From Desulfovibrio sp. (GTDB lineage: Bacteria > Desulfobacterota > Desulfovibrionia > Desulfovibrionales > Desulfovibrionaceae): a DNA stretch of 38,173 bases. The stretch spans positions 1 through 38,173 of the forward strand of contig JAEEPQ010000007.1 of the NCBI GenBank assembly GCA_016284885.1, read 5' to 3'. The translations under genes and the position numbers were made by a program. A model generated the notes under the pieces. That model had not been told where the DNA came from, did not search any database, and was given only the letters and a program-made list of their open reading frames with translations. Position 1 is the first letter of the stretch; each line of letters opens with the position of its first letter. Shown piece by piece: positions 24,395 to 35,200 of the stretch.

Positions 24395-25351
24395 ATGGGC
24401 CAGCTCGACATCCAGGGCCTTGGCGTTGCCTTCGAGGACGGCGATGGACGGCTTCTGCCGGCCGTGCAGGACGTCTCCTTCAGCGTCAAGGAGGCCTGCG
24501 TCACCTGCCTCGTGGGCGAGTCCGGCTGCGGCAAGAGCCTCACCGCCAAGGCCTGCATGCGCCTCCTGCCCGCCCAGGCCCGCGTCGCAGGCGCCGTCTC
24601 ATTCGACGGCCTGGACCTGCTGAGCCTGCCTGAGCGCCGCATGCGCTCCCTGCGGGGAAGGGAGCTTGCCATGATCTTCCAGGAGCCCATGACGGCCCTC
24701 AACCCGGTGCTCACCGTGGGCTTCCAGGCTGCGGAGCCCCTGCGCACGCATCTGGGGCTCTCGAAGCGGGAGGCCAGGGAGCGGGTGGTGGAGCTCTTCC
24801 GGCAGGTCAACATCCCCTCGCCCGAAGCACGCTTCGACGTCTATCCCCACGAGCTCTCCGGCGGCATGCGCCAGCGCGTCATGATAGCCATGGCCCTTGC
24901 CTGCGGGCCCAAGGTGCTCCTGGCCGACGAGCCGACGACGGCCCTCGACCCCACCATCCAGGGCCAGATCTTGAGCATACTGCAGGAGCAGCGGGAGCAG
25001 CGGGGCATGAGCGTGCTACTCATCACCCACGACCTTGGCGTCGTCGCCCAGACGGCCGGTATGGTGGGCGTCATGTACGCCGGCAGGCTCGTCGAGTTCG
25101 GCACGGTGCGCGATGTCCTGCTCTCCCCGCGCCACCCCTACACCCAGGGCCTCATGGCCTCGGCGCCATCCAAGGACGCCATGCTGCTCAAGCGCCTGCC
25201 GGCCATTGCCGGCACGGTGCCTCCGCTCGGCAAGATTCCTCAGGGCTGCCCCTTCCATCCGCGCTGCCCCAGCGCCGCGCCAGCGTGCCGGGAAGCCCTG
25301 CCGCCGGAGCGGGAAGACGGTGGCCACAGAACGCTGTGCTGGCAGGCCTGA
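24395..25351 (+). CDS. Dipeptide/oligopeptide-type ABC transporter ATPase (DppD/OppD)
   Basis: An ATPase of the peptide/nickel importer class, 318 residues. Walker A is GESGCGKS, the Q-loop [11 protein letters not shown], the signature [16 protein letters not shown], Walker [13 protein letters not shown], and the switch [12 protein letters not shown]. The C-terminal oligopeptide-transporter extension is present, with [14 protein letters not shown], a cysteine cluster that binds an iron-sulfur cluster in some relatives. No permease, binding protein or DppF partner lies in this window, so it must work with components encoded elsewhere or in the omitted flank. It starts 6 bp after mlaA, suggesting co-transcription, with a weak ribosome-binding site. 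Confidence 0.9.
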   Translation: MGQLDIQGLGVAFEDGDGRLLPAVQDVSFSVKEACVTCLVGESGCGKSLTAKACMRLLPAQARVAGAVSFDGLDLLSLPERRMRSLRGRELAMIFQEPMTALNPVLTVGFQAAEPLRTHLGLSKREARERVVELFRQVNIPSPEARFDVYPHELSGGMRQRVMIAMALACGPKVLLADEPTTALDPTIQGQILSILQEQREQRGMSVLLITHDLGVVAQTAGMVGVMYAGRLVEFGTVRDVLLSPRHPYTQGLMASAPSKDAMLLKRLPAIAGTVPPLGKIPQGCPFHPRCPSAAPACREALPPEREDGGHRTLCWQA

Positions 25352-25369
25352 GCCACCTTTTCCCGCTTC

Positions 25370-25407
25370 GCGCCAAGGCAGGCGACAGGCCGCAGGGGCC
25401 TTGGCGC
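25370..25407. other. Inverted repeat between convergent genes
   Basis: A perfect 10-bp stem GCGCCAAGGC/GCCTTGGCGC lies between the convergent DppD-type and esterase genes. Neither strand has a clear T-run after it, so it may be a weak bidirectional terminator. The rest of 25352-25467 shows nothing I can name. Confidence 0.35.
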
Positions 25408-25467
25408 AGCCCAGGGATTCCGGGGATGCTACGGACCTTGCGCAGAAGAAGGTCGCAGACTCAAGCC

Positions 25468-26358
25468 TTAAGCGGGATGCCTGCGCAGAGCAAAGTCCCT
25501 GAGTTCCTCCAGGGCCGCCCGGCTTTCCGGCAGATCCGGCAGCAGGAGCGCAAAGTCGTGCGGCATGCCGGGATAGACCGTAAGGGAGACCTCGACGCCG
25601 TCCCTGGCGGCCTTGGCTGCCAGCGCCAGCGCATCGTCCAGGATGGCTTCGTGCCCGCCGGCCTGGATAAGCAGGGGCGGAAGGCCCGAGAGATCCGCAT
25701 AGACCGGCGAGAGCCTCGGATCAGAGATGTCAAGGCTGCCGGCGTAGGGTGAAGGCCTGCTCACCGCATGATGGAGGGGGGCTCCCTCCCCGAGCACGCA
25801 GTCGCGCCTGGAGTTGGCCCGCCTTGAGGGCGAGTCCAGCTCCATGCAGGCCCAGGGCGAGAGCAGCGCGAGGAAGCCCGGCTGTGCACGGCCCTGGCGC
25901 TTGAGCTCGAGGCAGAGCGCCAGCGCCAGATTGGCGCCCGCCGAGTCGGCGCACAGCACGATGTCCGAAGCCTTGCGCCCTTGACTGCGCAGAGCATCCC
26001 AGGCCGTCACGGCGTCCTCAAGGGCTGCCGGATAGACGTGCTGGGGCGCCAGCCTGTAGTGGACCATCCAGGCCTCGCCGGCGCCCACGCAGGGCGCCTG
26101 CAGCGCGGCCATCCTGCGGAAGATATCCTGCATGGCGAGCTGGTAGCCTCCGCCGTGCAGCTGCAGGAGCACGCGCGAGCTCTGGATCGCGGGCATCGCC
26201 AGGCGCTCCAGCTTCAGCCCCTTCGATCTGATGCGCTCGTGGATCCAGCCTTCCGGGAGCTGGAAGCGGACTGGTTCCCGCCCGCTGAAGAAGGCCGCCA
26301 TGCGCTCCGCCACCCTGGCCAGCCGCCCGCTTTCGTCGCTGCTGCCGTTCACTGCCAT
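25468..26358 (-). CDS. Alpha/beta-hydrolase, HSL (acetyl esterase) family
   Basis: Predicted esterase or lipase of the hormone-sensitive-lipase-like group, cytoplasmic. The oxyanion motif HGGGY is near residue 72, the nucleophile elbow is CADSAGANLA (normally GDSAG), and the acid and base lie in GGHEAILDDA and GMPHDF. The start at 26358 gives 296 residues and a plausible N-terminus; the track's 26418 start adds 20 residues. A purine-rich GGAGG lies about 13 bases upstream. The substrate is unknown. It sits downstream of the ilvC terminator and is probably a separate unit. Confidence 0.87.
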   Translation of the reverse strand: MAVNGSSDESGRLARVAERMAAFFSGREPVRFQLPEGWIHERIRSKGLKLERLAMPAIQSSRVLLQLHGGGYQLAMQDIFRRMAALQAPCVGAGEAWMVHYRLAPQHVYPAALEDAVTAWDALRSQGRKASDIVLCADSAGANLALALCLELKRQGRAQPGFLALLSPWACMELDSPSRRANSRRDCVLGEGAPLHHAVSRPSPYAGSLDISDPRLSPVYADLSGLPPLLIQAGGHEAILDDALALAAKAARDGVEVSLTVYPGMPHDFALLLPDLPESRAALEELRDFALRRHPA

Positions 26359-26534
26359 GACTCCGTTCCCGCCTCCGTCCCTGCCGGTGCAGGCTGCGGC
26401 TTGCGCCTTGCCGTGCACCGCTCTCCCTCCCGTCCGGAAAAGACCTCCAGTCCAGACGCGAGCCTCTCGCGCGCCGCAGCCAGAAAGCGTACAGGCCCGA
26501 AGGCCACGTCCGGGGTCTCAGCCTGAAAAGGGAA

Positions 26535-26566
26535 AAGGCTGGACCCTGGCGACAGGATCCAGCCTT
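26535..26566 (-). terminator. Terminator after ilvC
   Basis: A 12-bp stem with one G-U pair (AAGGCTGGATCC with its partner GGGTCCAGCCTT) lies about 30 bp past the ilvC stop. On the minus strand it is followed by TTCCCTTTTC. It ends the ilv operon. Confidence 0.75.
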
Positions 26567-26596
26567 GCTTGCACGATGTGCCTGACGGCAGACGGG

Positions 26597-27697
<1,101 letters not shown>

Positions 27698-27713
27698 GAA
27701 ATGGTCGCTGATG

Positions 27714-28205
27714 CTAGTCGGCGCGGCTGGAGCGGCGCATGACCACGGAGCCGGTCCTGGCTATCTCCTTGATGCCGAAGCGGTGGAGCAGGCCGATGAT
27801 GGCTTCGAGCTTCTCATGGTCGCCCGTGGCTTCGATGGTCATCTCGGTGGGGCTCACGTCGATGACCTTGCAGCGGAAGATGTCGACGGTGCGCAGGATT
27901 TCGCCGCGCATGGCGCCTTCGGCCTGGACCTTGACGAACATCATTTCGCGCTCGACGGCGGGGATGTCGGTGTATTCGGCCACTTTGATGACGGAGACGA
28001 TCTTGTGCAGCTGCTTCATGATCTGCTCAAGAATCTGGGCGTCGCCAAAGGTGGTGATGGTCATGTGGCTGGTGCCCTCTTCGAGGGCGGGAGCCACGTT
28101 GAGCGAGTAGATGTTGTATCCGCGTCCCGAGAAGAGGCCGGCCACGCGGGAGAGCACGCCGGGCTCGTTCTCCACGAGCACGGAAAGGACATGTCTTTCT
28201 TGCAT
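27714..28205 (-). CDS. ilvN: Acetolactate synthase small (regulatory) subunit
   Basis: Regulatory subunit that binds valine and activates the catalytic subunit IlvB. 163 residues. The N-terminal ACT domain begins HVLSVLVENEPGVLSRVAGLFSGRGYNIYSLNVAP; the second ACT-like domain has GDHEKLEAIIGLLHRFGIKEIARTG. Length and motifs match full-size IlvN/IlvH proteins. It follows ilvB after 12 bp and they are surely co-transcribed. Confidence 0.95.
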   Translation of the reverse strand: MQERHVLSVLVENEPGVLSRVAGLFSGRGYNIYSLNVAPALEEGTSHMTITTFGDAQILEQIMKQLHKIVSVIKVAEYTDIPAVEREMMFVKVQAEGAMRGEILRTVDIFRCKVIDVSPTEMTIEATGDHEKLEAIIGLLHRFGIKEIARTGSVVMRRSSRAD

Positions 28206-28217
28206 TTCTACGCCCTC

Positions 28218-29912
28218 CTACACAAGAAGCATCTCGTCCAGGGCGGCCCCTGCGGGCACCATGGGATAGACGTCTTCTTCAGGTTCCACAGTCACGTCGA
28301 TAATGGCCGGGTTCGGGGAGGCCAGGGCCTTCTCGAGCGTGGGCTTCAGCTCCTCTTCGGTGTTGATGCGGTAGCCTTCGGCCCCGTAGGCCTCGGCGAG
28401 CTTCACGAAGTCGGGCTGGCCGGTCATGCTGGTGTGGCTGTAGTTGTGCTTGTAGAAGAGCTCCTGCCACTGGCGGACCATGCCGAGGTAGGTGTTGTTC
28501 AGGATGAGGACCTTCACGGGCAGCTTGTTCTGCACGAGGGTCGCCATTTCCTGGATGTTCATCTGGATGGAGCCGTCGCCGGCCACGTCCACGACGAGCT
28601 TGCCTGGGAAGGCCACCTGGCAGCCCATGGCTGCGGGCAGGCCGTAGCCCATGGTGCCGAGGCCGCCGGAGGTGATCAGGGTGCGGGGCTTGTCGAAGTC
28701 ATAGAACTGGGCGGCCCACATCTGGTTCTGGCCCACTTCGGTGGCGACGATGGCGTTGCCCCGGGTGATCTCGTTGAGAACGCGGACCACGTGCTGGGGC
28801 TTGAGGTACTTGCCGCCCTTGGACCACTGCAGAGGCTTGGCCTGCTTCCAGGAGTCGATGGTGCCGAGCCAGGAGGCCCTGGCCTTGCCCCAGTCCTCGC
28901 CGGTGAGCTTGGTCTGGGCGATCTCGTTGAGGGCTTCCAGCGCCAGGCGGCAGTCGGCCACGACCGGCACGTCGACCCGCACGTTCTTGCGGATGCTGGT
29001 GGGGTCGATGTCGATGTGCACCACACGGGCCTTGGGGGCGAAGGTGTCGAGCTTGCCGGTGACGCGGTCGTCGAAGCGGGCGCCGACGCAGACGATGAGG
29101 TCGGCGTTGTTGAGCGTCATGTTGGCCGCGTACGTGCCGTGCATGCCGCACATGCCGAGCCACAGCGGATCGGAAGCCGGGAAGCAGCCTATGCCCATGA
29201 GCGAGCAGGTCACCGGGATCTTGACCATCCTGGCAAGCTCGGTCAGGGCGGAGGAGGCGTCGGAAAGGATGACGCCGCCGCCGGCCAGGATCACGGGCTG
29301 CTTGGCGTCGCGGATCTCCTTGATGGCCTTCTTCAGCTGCCCCTGGTTGGGATTGTAGTTGGGATTGTAGGACCGCATGAAGACGTCTTCGGGCCACACG
29401 AACTCGGTCTTGCCGAGCTGCACGTCCTTTGGCAGGTCGACCAGCACGGGACCGGGACGGCCGGAGCGGGCCAGGTAGTAGGCCTGCCTGATGGTCTTCG
29501 CGAGATCCTTGACGTCCTTCACGAGGAAGTTGTGCTTGGTGCAGGGGCGCGTGATGCCCACGATGTCGACTTCCTGAAAGGCGTCGTTGCCGATGAGGGC
29601 CGTAGACACCTGGCCAGTGAAGACAACCAGCGGAATGGAGTCGCAGTACGCCGTGGCAATGCCGGTGACGGCGTTTGTGGCGCCGGGGCCGGAGGTTACC
29701 AGAGCCGTGCCTACCTTGCCCGTGGCACGGGCGTAACCGTCGGCCGCATGCAGGGCAGCCTGCTCGTGGCGCACCAGAATATGGTGCAGCTCAGGATGCT
29801 TGGTCAGTTCGTCGTATATGTCGATAATGGCTCCGCCCGGGTACCCGAACAGAACATCCACGCCTTCTTTCTTAAGCGATTCAAGAAGGATTTGCGCACC
29901 TGTAAGTTCCAT
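28218..29912 (-). CDS. ilvB: Acetolactate synthase large (catalytic) subunit
   Basis: Thiamine-diphosphate enzyme that condenses pyruvate with pyruvate or 2-oxobutyrate. The start is placed at the ATG at 29912, with GGAG six bases upstream; the track start at 29918 is a TTG two codons earlier. 564 residues. The FAD/ThDP regions include GYPGGAIIDIYDEL at the N-terminus with the catalytic Glu in VRHEQAALHAADGYARATGK. The ThDP-binding motif is GDGSIQMNIQE, later ending in LILNNTYLGMVRQWQE. It follows a small DUF465 gene by 29 bp. Confidence 0.96.
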   Translation of the reverse strand: MELTGAQILLESLKKEGVDVLFGYPGGAIIDIYDELTKHPELHHILVRHEQAALHAADGYARATGKVGTALVTSGPGATNAVTGIATAYCDSIPLVVFTGQVSTALIGNDAFQEVDIVGITRPCTKHNFLVKDVKDLAKTIRQAYYLARSGRPGPVLVDLPKDVQLGKTEFVWPEDVFMRSYNPNYNPNQGQLKKAIKEIRDAKQPVILAGGGVILSDASSALTELARMVKIPVTCSLMGIGCFPASDPLWLGMCGMHGTYAANMTLNNADLIVCVGARFDDRVTGKLDTFAPKARVVHIDIDPTSIRKNVRVDVPVVADCRLALEALNEIAQTKLTGEDWGKARASWLGTIDSWKQAKPLQWSKGGKYLKPQHVVRVLNEITRGNAIVATEVGQNQMWAAQFYDFDKPRTLITSGGLGTMGYGLPAAMGCQVAFPGKLVVDVAGDGSIQMNIQEMATLVQNKLPVKVLILNNTYLGMVRQWQELFYKHNYSHTSMTGQPDFVKLAEAYGAEGYRINTEEELKPTLEKALASPNPAIIDVTVEPEEDVYPMVPAGAALDEMLLV

Positions 29913-29941
29913 TTGCAACTCCGTGTCTGGTATTACTGAGC

Positions 29942-30166
29942 CTACTGAGCCCTCTTGGCGTCGATCAGGTCGGCAAGACGGGTCTTGGCTTCGAGTTTCT
30001 GCTTTTTGAGCTGCTTGAGCTGCACTTCCTCGGAGGGAGAGCGGAAAGGCTTGGATTCAAGCTTCTCCACCTGCTTCTTCAGGAGGATGTGGTCTTCCCA
30101 AGCAGCCTTCAGGTCAGGATCAGTTTCCGCGTTCTTGGCAATGAAATCGAGATCCCGCTGATCCAT
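29942..30166 (-). CDS. Small DUF465 family protein
   Basis: 74 residues, highly charged and helical (LKKQVEKLESKPFRSPSEEVQLKQLKKQKLEAK), typical of the DUF465/YdcH family. Function unknown. The likely structure is a helical hairpin. The gene lies between yggT and ilvB on the minus strand with 29 bp to ilvB and about 77 bp from yggT. Neighbour genes with this order are a known theme in Desulfovibrio-type genomes, as far as I recall; no search was run. Confidence 0.85.
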   Translation of the reverse strand: MDQRDLDFIAKNAETDPDLKAAWEDHILLKKQVEKLESKPFRSPSEEVQLKQLKKQKLEAKTRLADLIDAKRAQ

Positions 30167-30243
30167 GTCTACTACTCCATGTCTTGAGTGTTTACCGCCG
30201 GCGCAGGGCGCCGCGCGGCCTGAATACGTAGGGGCCGGCCGCG

Positions 30244-30543
30244 CTACATGGCGCGGGCCAGCTGAGCTAGCGACCTGACGAGTATCAGGTCGATAAGTTC
30301 CAAAAGGACGACGGCTGCCACGGGCGTGAAGTCCATGCCGCCCTGGCAGAGGAAGGGCAGGTGCTGGCGGATCCGGCCGAAGACGGGCTCCGTGAGCGAG
30401 CGCAGAATGCGCACCGGCTGCGACCAGGGATCCACGCGCAGCCAGGATACCACGCAGGCCGCAAGCACCACGAAGACGTAGGCCCCGATGAGCATGTGGG
30501 CCACCTGTGCGACCGCATCGACGATGTTGGCAACAACGAACAT
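30244..30543 (-). CDS. YggT family membrane protein
   Basis: A small integral membrane protein of 99 residues. The start is set at the ATG at 30543; the track ORF runs into the HAD gene. It has a first hydrophobic helix (VAHMLIGAYVFVVLAACVVSWL), the YggT signature VDPWSQPVRILRSLTEPVFGRIR, and a second helix (FTPVAAVVLLELIDLILV). The family is linked to cell envelope or osmotic functions but has no settled role. It begins 11 bp after the HAD gene, so the two are co-transcribed. Confidence 0.9.
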   Translation of the reverse strand: MFVVANIVDAVAQVAHMLIGAYVFVVLAACVVSWLRVDPWSQPVRILRSLTEPVFGRIRQHLPFLCQGGMDFTPVAAVVLLELIDLILVRSLAQLARAM

Positions 30544-30554
30544 TGGCTTTCCGC

Positions 30555-31247
30555 CTACCCTATTGCTGAAGGAATATCCATGAAGGGCGCGAGCCGTTCC
30601 AGCAGCTCGGCGTAGCTTTCCGCCTCCACGTCGCCGCAGGGTTCCCTGCGGCCATCGGAATGGAGGGCCGCAAATGGGATGCCTGCCCGCTCCGCGGTCA
30701 GGCGGTCTACCTCGCTGTCCCCGACGTAGACGACCTCCTCTGGCGCCAGCCCCCACTGCGAGAGAATGAGCTGGGCGCCGCCGGGATCGGGCTTGGAAAA
30801 GCCGCAGGAAGCGGTCACTACCGGATTAAAATACGAAGGCAGGGAGAAAAAGTCCAGAACAGCCTGCATCCCGCCCCGCGTCCTGTTGGTGAGCACCGCC
30901 ATCCTAATCCCATGGTGGTGCAGATGCGCGGCGAAATCAAGAAATCCGGGGAACAGTTTCACGTAGGGCATGATTTCCGCCCGGTAGTCGACAATCTCGC
31001 GACCCATTTTCGGAATGTCGGCGTGCAGGCGCTCGGGCAGAATGCGTGCGAGGGCCTGCCTGGAGGTGGCCATGAAGGCGTAGGCCTCCTGCTCGGGCGT
31101 CATGGGCGCAAGGCCGTAGTAGGCGAGGATGCGGTTGTAAAACTCGCGGTTGGCGTCGATGGAGCTGATCATGACGCCGTCGCAGTCGAAGGCGACGCCC
31201 TTGACGGGTCCGATGGCGCGTCCGAAGCGCGCTCCTGCAAGGCTCAA
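30555..31247 (-). CDS. HAD-family phosphatase, TTG start
   Basis: Predicted phosphoglycolate-phosphatase-like hydrolase, 230 residues. Motif I is AFDCDGVMIS, motif II LTNRT, motif III the Lys in GFSKPDPG, and motif IV VVYVGDSEVDRLTAERAG, so all four HAD motifs are present. No ATG fits: the best start is a TTG at 31247 that overlaps the stop of the upstream gene (TTGA) and has GGAGG six bases before it, consistent with translational coupling. The substrate is not readable. It lies between the unrecognised 286-aa gene and yggT. Confidence 0.85.
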   Translation of the reverse strand: MSLAGARFGRAIGPVKGVAFDCDGVMISSIDANREFYNRILAYYGLAPMTPEQEAYAFMATSRQALARILPERLHADIPKMGREIVDYRAEIMPYVKLFPGFLDFAAHLHHHGIRMAVLTNRTRGGMQAVLDFFSLPSYFNPVVTASCGFSKPDPGGAQLILSQWGLAPEEVVYVGDSEVDRLTAERAGIPFAALHSDGRREPCGDVEAESYAELLERLAPFMDIPSAIG

Positions 31248-32104
31248 TGCAGGCCTCCGTCGGCCGTTTCCGGCAGCAGGGGCACGGCAAGGCGCAGGCG
31301 GCCCTCCACCTTGACCTCTTCGAGCACGTCGCCGAGGATTTCGGCCGCGTCGCCCTCGAACGAGAGCGCAAGCATGCCTTCCGGCATGCCGGCAGCCTTG
31401 GCAAGCTCCGGATCGGGGCTGAAGCAGAAGCGCTCCTGCATCTGCTCCGCGGCCTCGCCCTCGAGGAAGAAGACGGCGCCGGGGCACAGGGCCGCGGCTG
31501 CTGCCAGGCAGATGCGCCATTCGGGCAGGAGATCCGCAAGCATGTCGTCGATGGACGGCGAGTAGCCGTCCTCCGCCAGCTTCAGGGCGGAGCCGCCGTC
31601 CTCGGCGCCGTAGCCCTCGCTGAGGCTGTCTCCGAGGCTGTTCACCTTGCCGACGAGGCCCTCGACCTCGCTGAGGGTCACCTGCTGGCGCCAGAACCAG
31701 ATGAGCATCTGCTGGGCACGCGTGCGCCAGATCCGTTCGTCATCGCGGCTCCAGCGGACATCCGTCCCGGGCGCGAGCCTTGCCACCTCGTCTATCTCGC
31801 CGCGCAGCCGTTCCTCGAGCTGCCTGTCCTGCTGCATGGCGTACAGGGTGCCACTCTCGTCCGAGCTCTTCTCCAGGTTCGCGACGTAGGTGTCGAGGTC
31901 GTTGAGGTAGGCCCTGGCCTCCCTGGGGCCGTAGGGCAGATCCTCCGGCACGAAGGCGCCGTCCAGGGTCTTGCCTGCGGCCATGCTCTCGGGAAAGCCT
32001 GGCCACAGGCGCCTGACGGCGGGGCAGAGCGCTTCTGCCATCGTCGGCTGGGAGGCTGTGCTGTAGAGGCTGGGCATCCAGAGAAGAAGGGGCGATGCAG
32101 TCAT
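31244..32104 (-). CDS. Unrecognised cytoplasmic protein
   Basis: 286 residues that I do not recognise. There is no signal peptide or membrane helix. It is acidic and rich in Leu, Glu and Ala. A central region (SSDESGTLYAMQQDRQLEERLRGEIDEV) suggests coiled-coil-like helices, then WRTRAQQMLIWFWRQQVTLSEVEGLV, and the C-terminus ends in alternating strands (GRLRLAVPLLPE). The start at 32104 has no strong ribosome-binding site. It is followed with stop/start overlap by the HAD gene and preceded by the 1012-aa gene, with a 103-bp gap that shows nothing clear. Confidence 0.7.
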   Translation of the reverse strand: MTASPLLLWMPSLYSTASQPTMAEALCPAVRRLWPGFPESMAAGKTLDGAFVPEDLPYGPREARAYLNDLDTYVANLEKSSDESGTLYAMQQDRQLEERLRGEIDEVARLAPGTDVRWSRDDERIWRTRAQQMLIWFWRQQVTLSEVEGLVGKVNSLGDSLSEGYGAEDGGSALKLAEDGYSPSIDDMLADLLPEWRICLAAAAALCPGAVFFLEGEAAEQMQERFCFSPDPELAKAAGMPEGMLALSFEGDAAEILGDVLEEVKVEGRLRLAVPLLPETADGGLH

Positions 32105-32207
32105 GGTTGCTCCTATAGGGAAGCTGGAGAAAGGCCAGAGGAAGGCAGGTCCCGCCTGGCTGGCGGACAGGGGACCCTGAGAAGAGCGGACTTTGCCGGG
32201 GCCTGCG

Positions 32208-35200
32208 CTAGCCGGAGCCGAAGACGGCCTTGTGCGTGCTCATGGCGCGGGAGCGGCCGGGCTGACAGAGATGGACCACGTCCTTGACGTAGGCCTTGCG
32301 CCTGTTGAGGAAGAAGGCCAGCGGACGGGCGAAGCTGCGACCCACCAGGCCATCGACCATGAGCTGGCTCACTTCGCGCTCGCGCATGAGCACGAGCTGG
32401 GAGAGGGCGAACACCGTGCGGTCGGCGTTGGTCAGGCCGGCGACCATGCGCTTGAAGGCGTCCTGGGCCCGGGGCTGGCAGTACCAGAAGTACATGAGGT
32501 CGAGGGCGTTGACGATGAGGGCGCGCTCGAGCCGCTTGGCCTCGGCGCCGCCTCTGCCCTCGAGCCCGCCGGGACGCGCCAGCTTGATGAGGGCGTCCTC
32601 CTGGGGGAAGAGCAGCTCCAGGCGGGTGTAGCAGTCAAAGATGCTCTGGAGCTTCTTCCTGTAGTCGATGGCGCGCATGTGCATGTTCATGTGGCTGTCG
32701 GCGAAGCCCTCGATGACGGCCGCCACCGTGTCCGAGGCCACCTTGGAGACCACGGCCGTGCTCGGGATGAGGTAAACGCTGGGATCCGGCACGCCGCAGG
32801 CGAAGAGCAGCTGGGTGAGGCCGGCGTGGTACACGGCCGCAATGGGGATGGCCGGCACGGCGCGGAAGATGTTGCCGTAGGCCGCCGAGCGCGGGAAGCC
32901 CCGGTAGATGTTGTGCCAGAAGATGTAGAGGCCGTTGACGCAGTTGTAGACCGTGAAGACGAGCACCGGATTGGTGACGACGTTCATGCCGAAGAAGTCG
33001 TCCAGCACCCAGACGCGGACGATGACCTCCAGCAGGAAGACGCTGATGCCGGTGTACATGAGCGAGTCGCAGAGCCGGCTGACGCTGACCTGGTCGCGCC
33101 AGTGCAGGAGGGTGTTGCGGGACACGCCCTTGGCCGCCAGCACCATCTGCACCACGTTGCGCACGCCCGTGATGCCGAACCAGATGACGGCGCCGAGCCA
33201 TTGGAGCACCCACCAGTCCTGGGTGTAGATGAAGGAGAGGAAGGCGGGCACGAAGCCGATGACGAGCTTGAGAAAGTTGGAGACGCCGCTGTTGAGGTAG
33301 TGGATGCCGGGCGACCTGCCACCCTCCTCCATGTCCTCGATGGGCGCGCCGCTGTTGGAAGCGAGGCCGCCGAGGTTGGCGATGTTGCCATGCTGGCTTA
33401 CGCTCATGCTGTCGCGGGGAGAAACCCACTCCTTGCGGCGCTCGCGGCCGAAGCGGGAGAGGCCGGGCAGCCAGCTGAGGCTCTTCAGCCAGGAGCCCTT
33501 GCTGTCGGAGCCCTTGCTGTCGGAGCCCTCGGGCTCGCGCGAGATGACGTGCTCCTCGACCGGAGCCCACACCGGGATGACGGGCGAGGGATTGCGCTTT
33601 TCCAGCATCTTCACGCCTCTGGCGGGCAGGGTGTCCGTGACCACGAGGCCCATGCCGAAGCTGCGGGCCCGGCTGGAGGAGCCGGTGCCGATGCGCGACT
33701 TGAGAGGGCTGTGGCGGTAGTGCTCCCAGAGCGTGGGGATGGCGTGCAGAATCTGCTCGAACTTGGCGCGCCGCTCCTCGTCGCCACTCTCCTGCATGTC
33801 GCGTATCATCTGCCGCACCATCTGCTTGAGGCGGGGGCCCTGGCCGGAGTTGAGGGCGACCTGCAGCTCTCCTATCTCGTGGATGTCCGGCATGAGGCCG
33901 TCCATCCAGCCACGCATGCTGAAGATCTCGAGGTGGGTGATCATGCCCTTGCAGTCCCAGAGCAGCTCCATGACGTCCTGCACCGAGAGACCCGTGGTGC
34001 AGAGCACCATGCGGTAGCCGGCGTTGACCTTGGCGAGCTCCTTCATGAGCTCGTAGGGCGCGAGACGCCTGAGTTCAGGCAGCTTTTCCAGATCCCTGGG
34101 GAGGGAAAGCTGGGGGAGCTCCCCGTGCAGATCGGGGTTGAGCCACTCGTCCTGGATGGTGTCGGAGCGTATGCCCTCGAGGCTGGCCTTCTTCTTGAGC
34201 AGCTCCTCGGTCTGCTCGCTGGCCGGCAGCTGGGACAGGGCCTGGATCCGGGCCTCGATGGGGGCGCGGACGAGCCGGAAGATGCACTCGGCAAGCCTCG
34301 GCAGGCTGGCGTGGCCGCGCCCGAGAAAGTTGAGAAAGTCGTCGGCCCCCAGGGGCGGAATCGCGATGCCGTACTTGGCCGCATAGCGGGGGCGGAGGCT
34401 GTCGTTCCAGACGGCGAGGAACTGGAGCACCTGGTCGCGCTCCCAGCTCACCACCTCCCGGCCCTTGTCCGAGAAGGCCTGCATCTTGTCCGAGGCGAGA
34501 AATTCGAGGAAGTCCTCGTTGGAGGAGAAGCCGCGCGGCGCCCAGAGCACGTCGATGAAGCGCCCCCGGAAGGGCACGCGGAACTCGAGGCCGATGCGGA
34601 CGCTGATGCCGACGATGGCGGCTGCCGAAAGTATCTCCCGGGCAGCCTCGATGGACACGCAGTTGTCGTAGATGACGGTCAGGGTCTTGATGCCCTTGAT
34701 CCAGGCGTCCATGATGAGGTGCGTGGGACTTTTGCGGCCCTTGGTGTTCATGTCGTAGACATGGTCGTCGAAGGCGATCTGGTTCCAGGACTCGTCCATC
34801 TCCGGCAGGTGGTAGCGCTTGAGGAGCCGGCGCACGATGCGCGGCGTGCCCTGGGCGGCGGCCCGGAAGTCGTGGGCCAGCTTGAGCTGGCGCTGCTCCT
34901 TGCCGTGGGCGCGCACGATGCTCTTCATAATCTGCATGAGCACGCGGGCCGTGTTGCGCCGCAGGGTCGTGTGGGCGCTGCTCAAGACCTCGTCGTAGAG
35001 CACCTGGAGGCCCAGGAGGCGGTCTCTGGCCTGGACGCCGCCGGACTCGAGGTTGCGGAGCAGGTTGGCCACCGCATAGGCCATGCGGGCCACGGGCGTG
35101 TCCACCAGCTCCTTGATGCCGTGCGGGTGTAGGTGCGGCTCCAGCACGGGTTCGCTGGAAATGGAGCGGGAGTCGATGATGCGGTTGACCAGATGGAGGA

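Noticed and set aside
27711-29939. 742-aa plus-strand ORF
   Set aside because: It lies exactly opposite ilvN and ilvB and has no motif of its own.
32193-35132. 979-aa plus-strand ORF
   Set aside because: It mirrors the 1012-aa minus-strand protein, which has a good ribosome-binding site, promoter-like upstream sequence and membrane helices. The plus frame is the low-complexity Val/Gly/His/Asp type seen in shadows.
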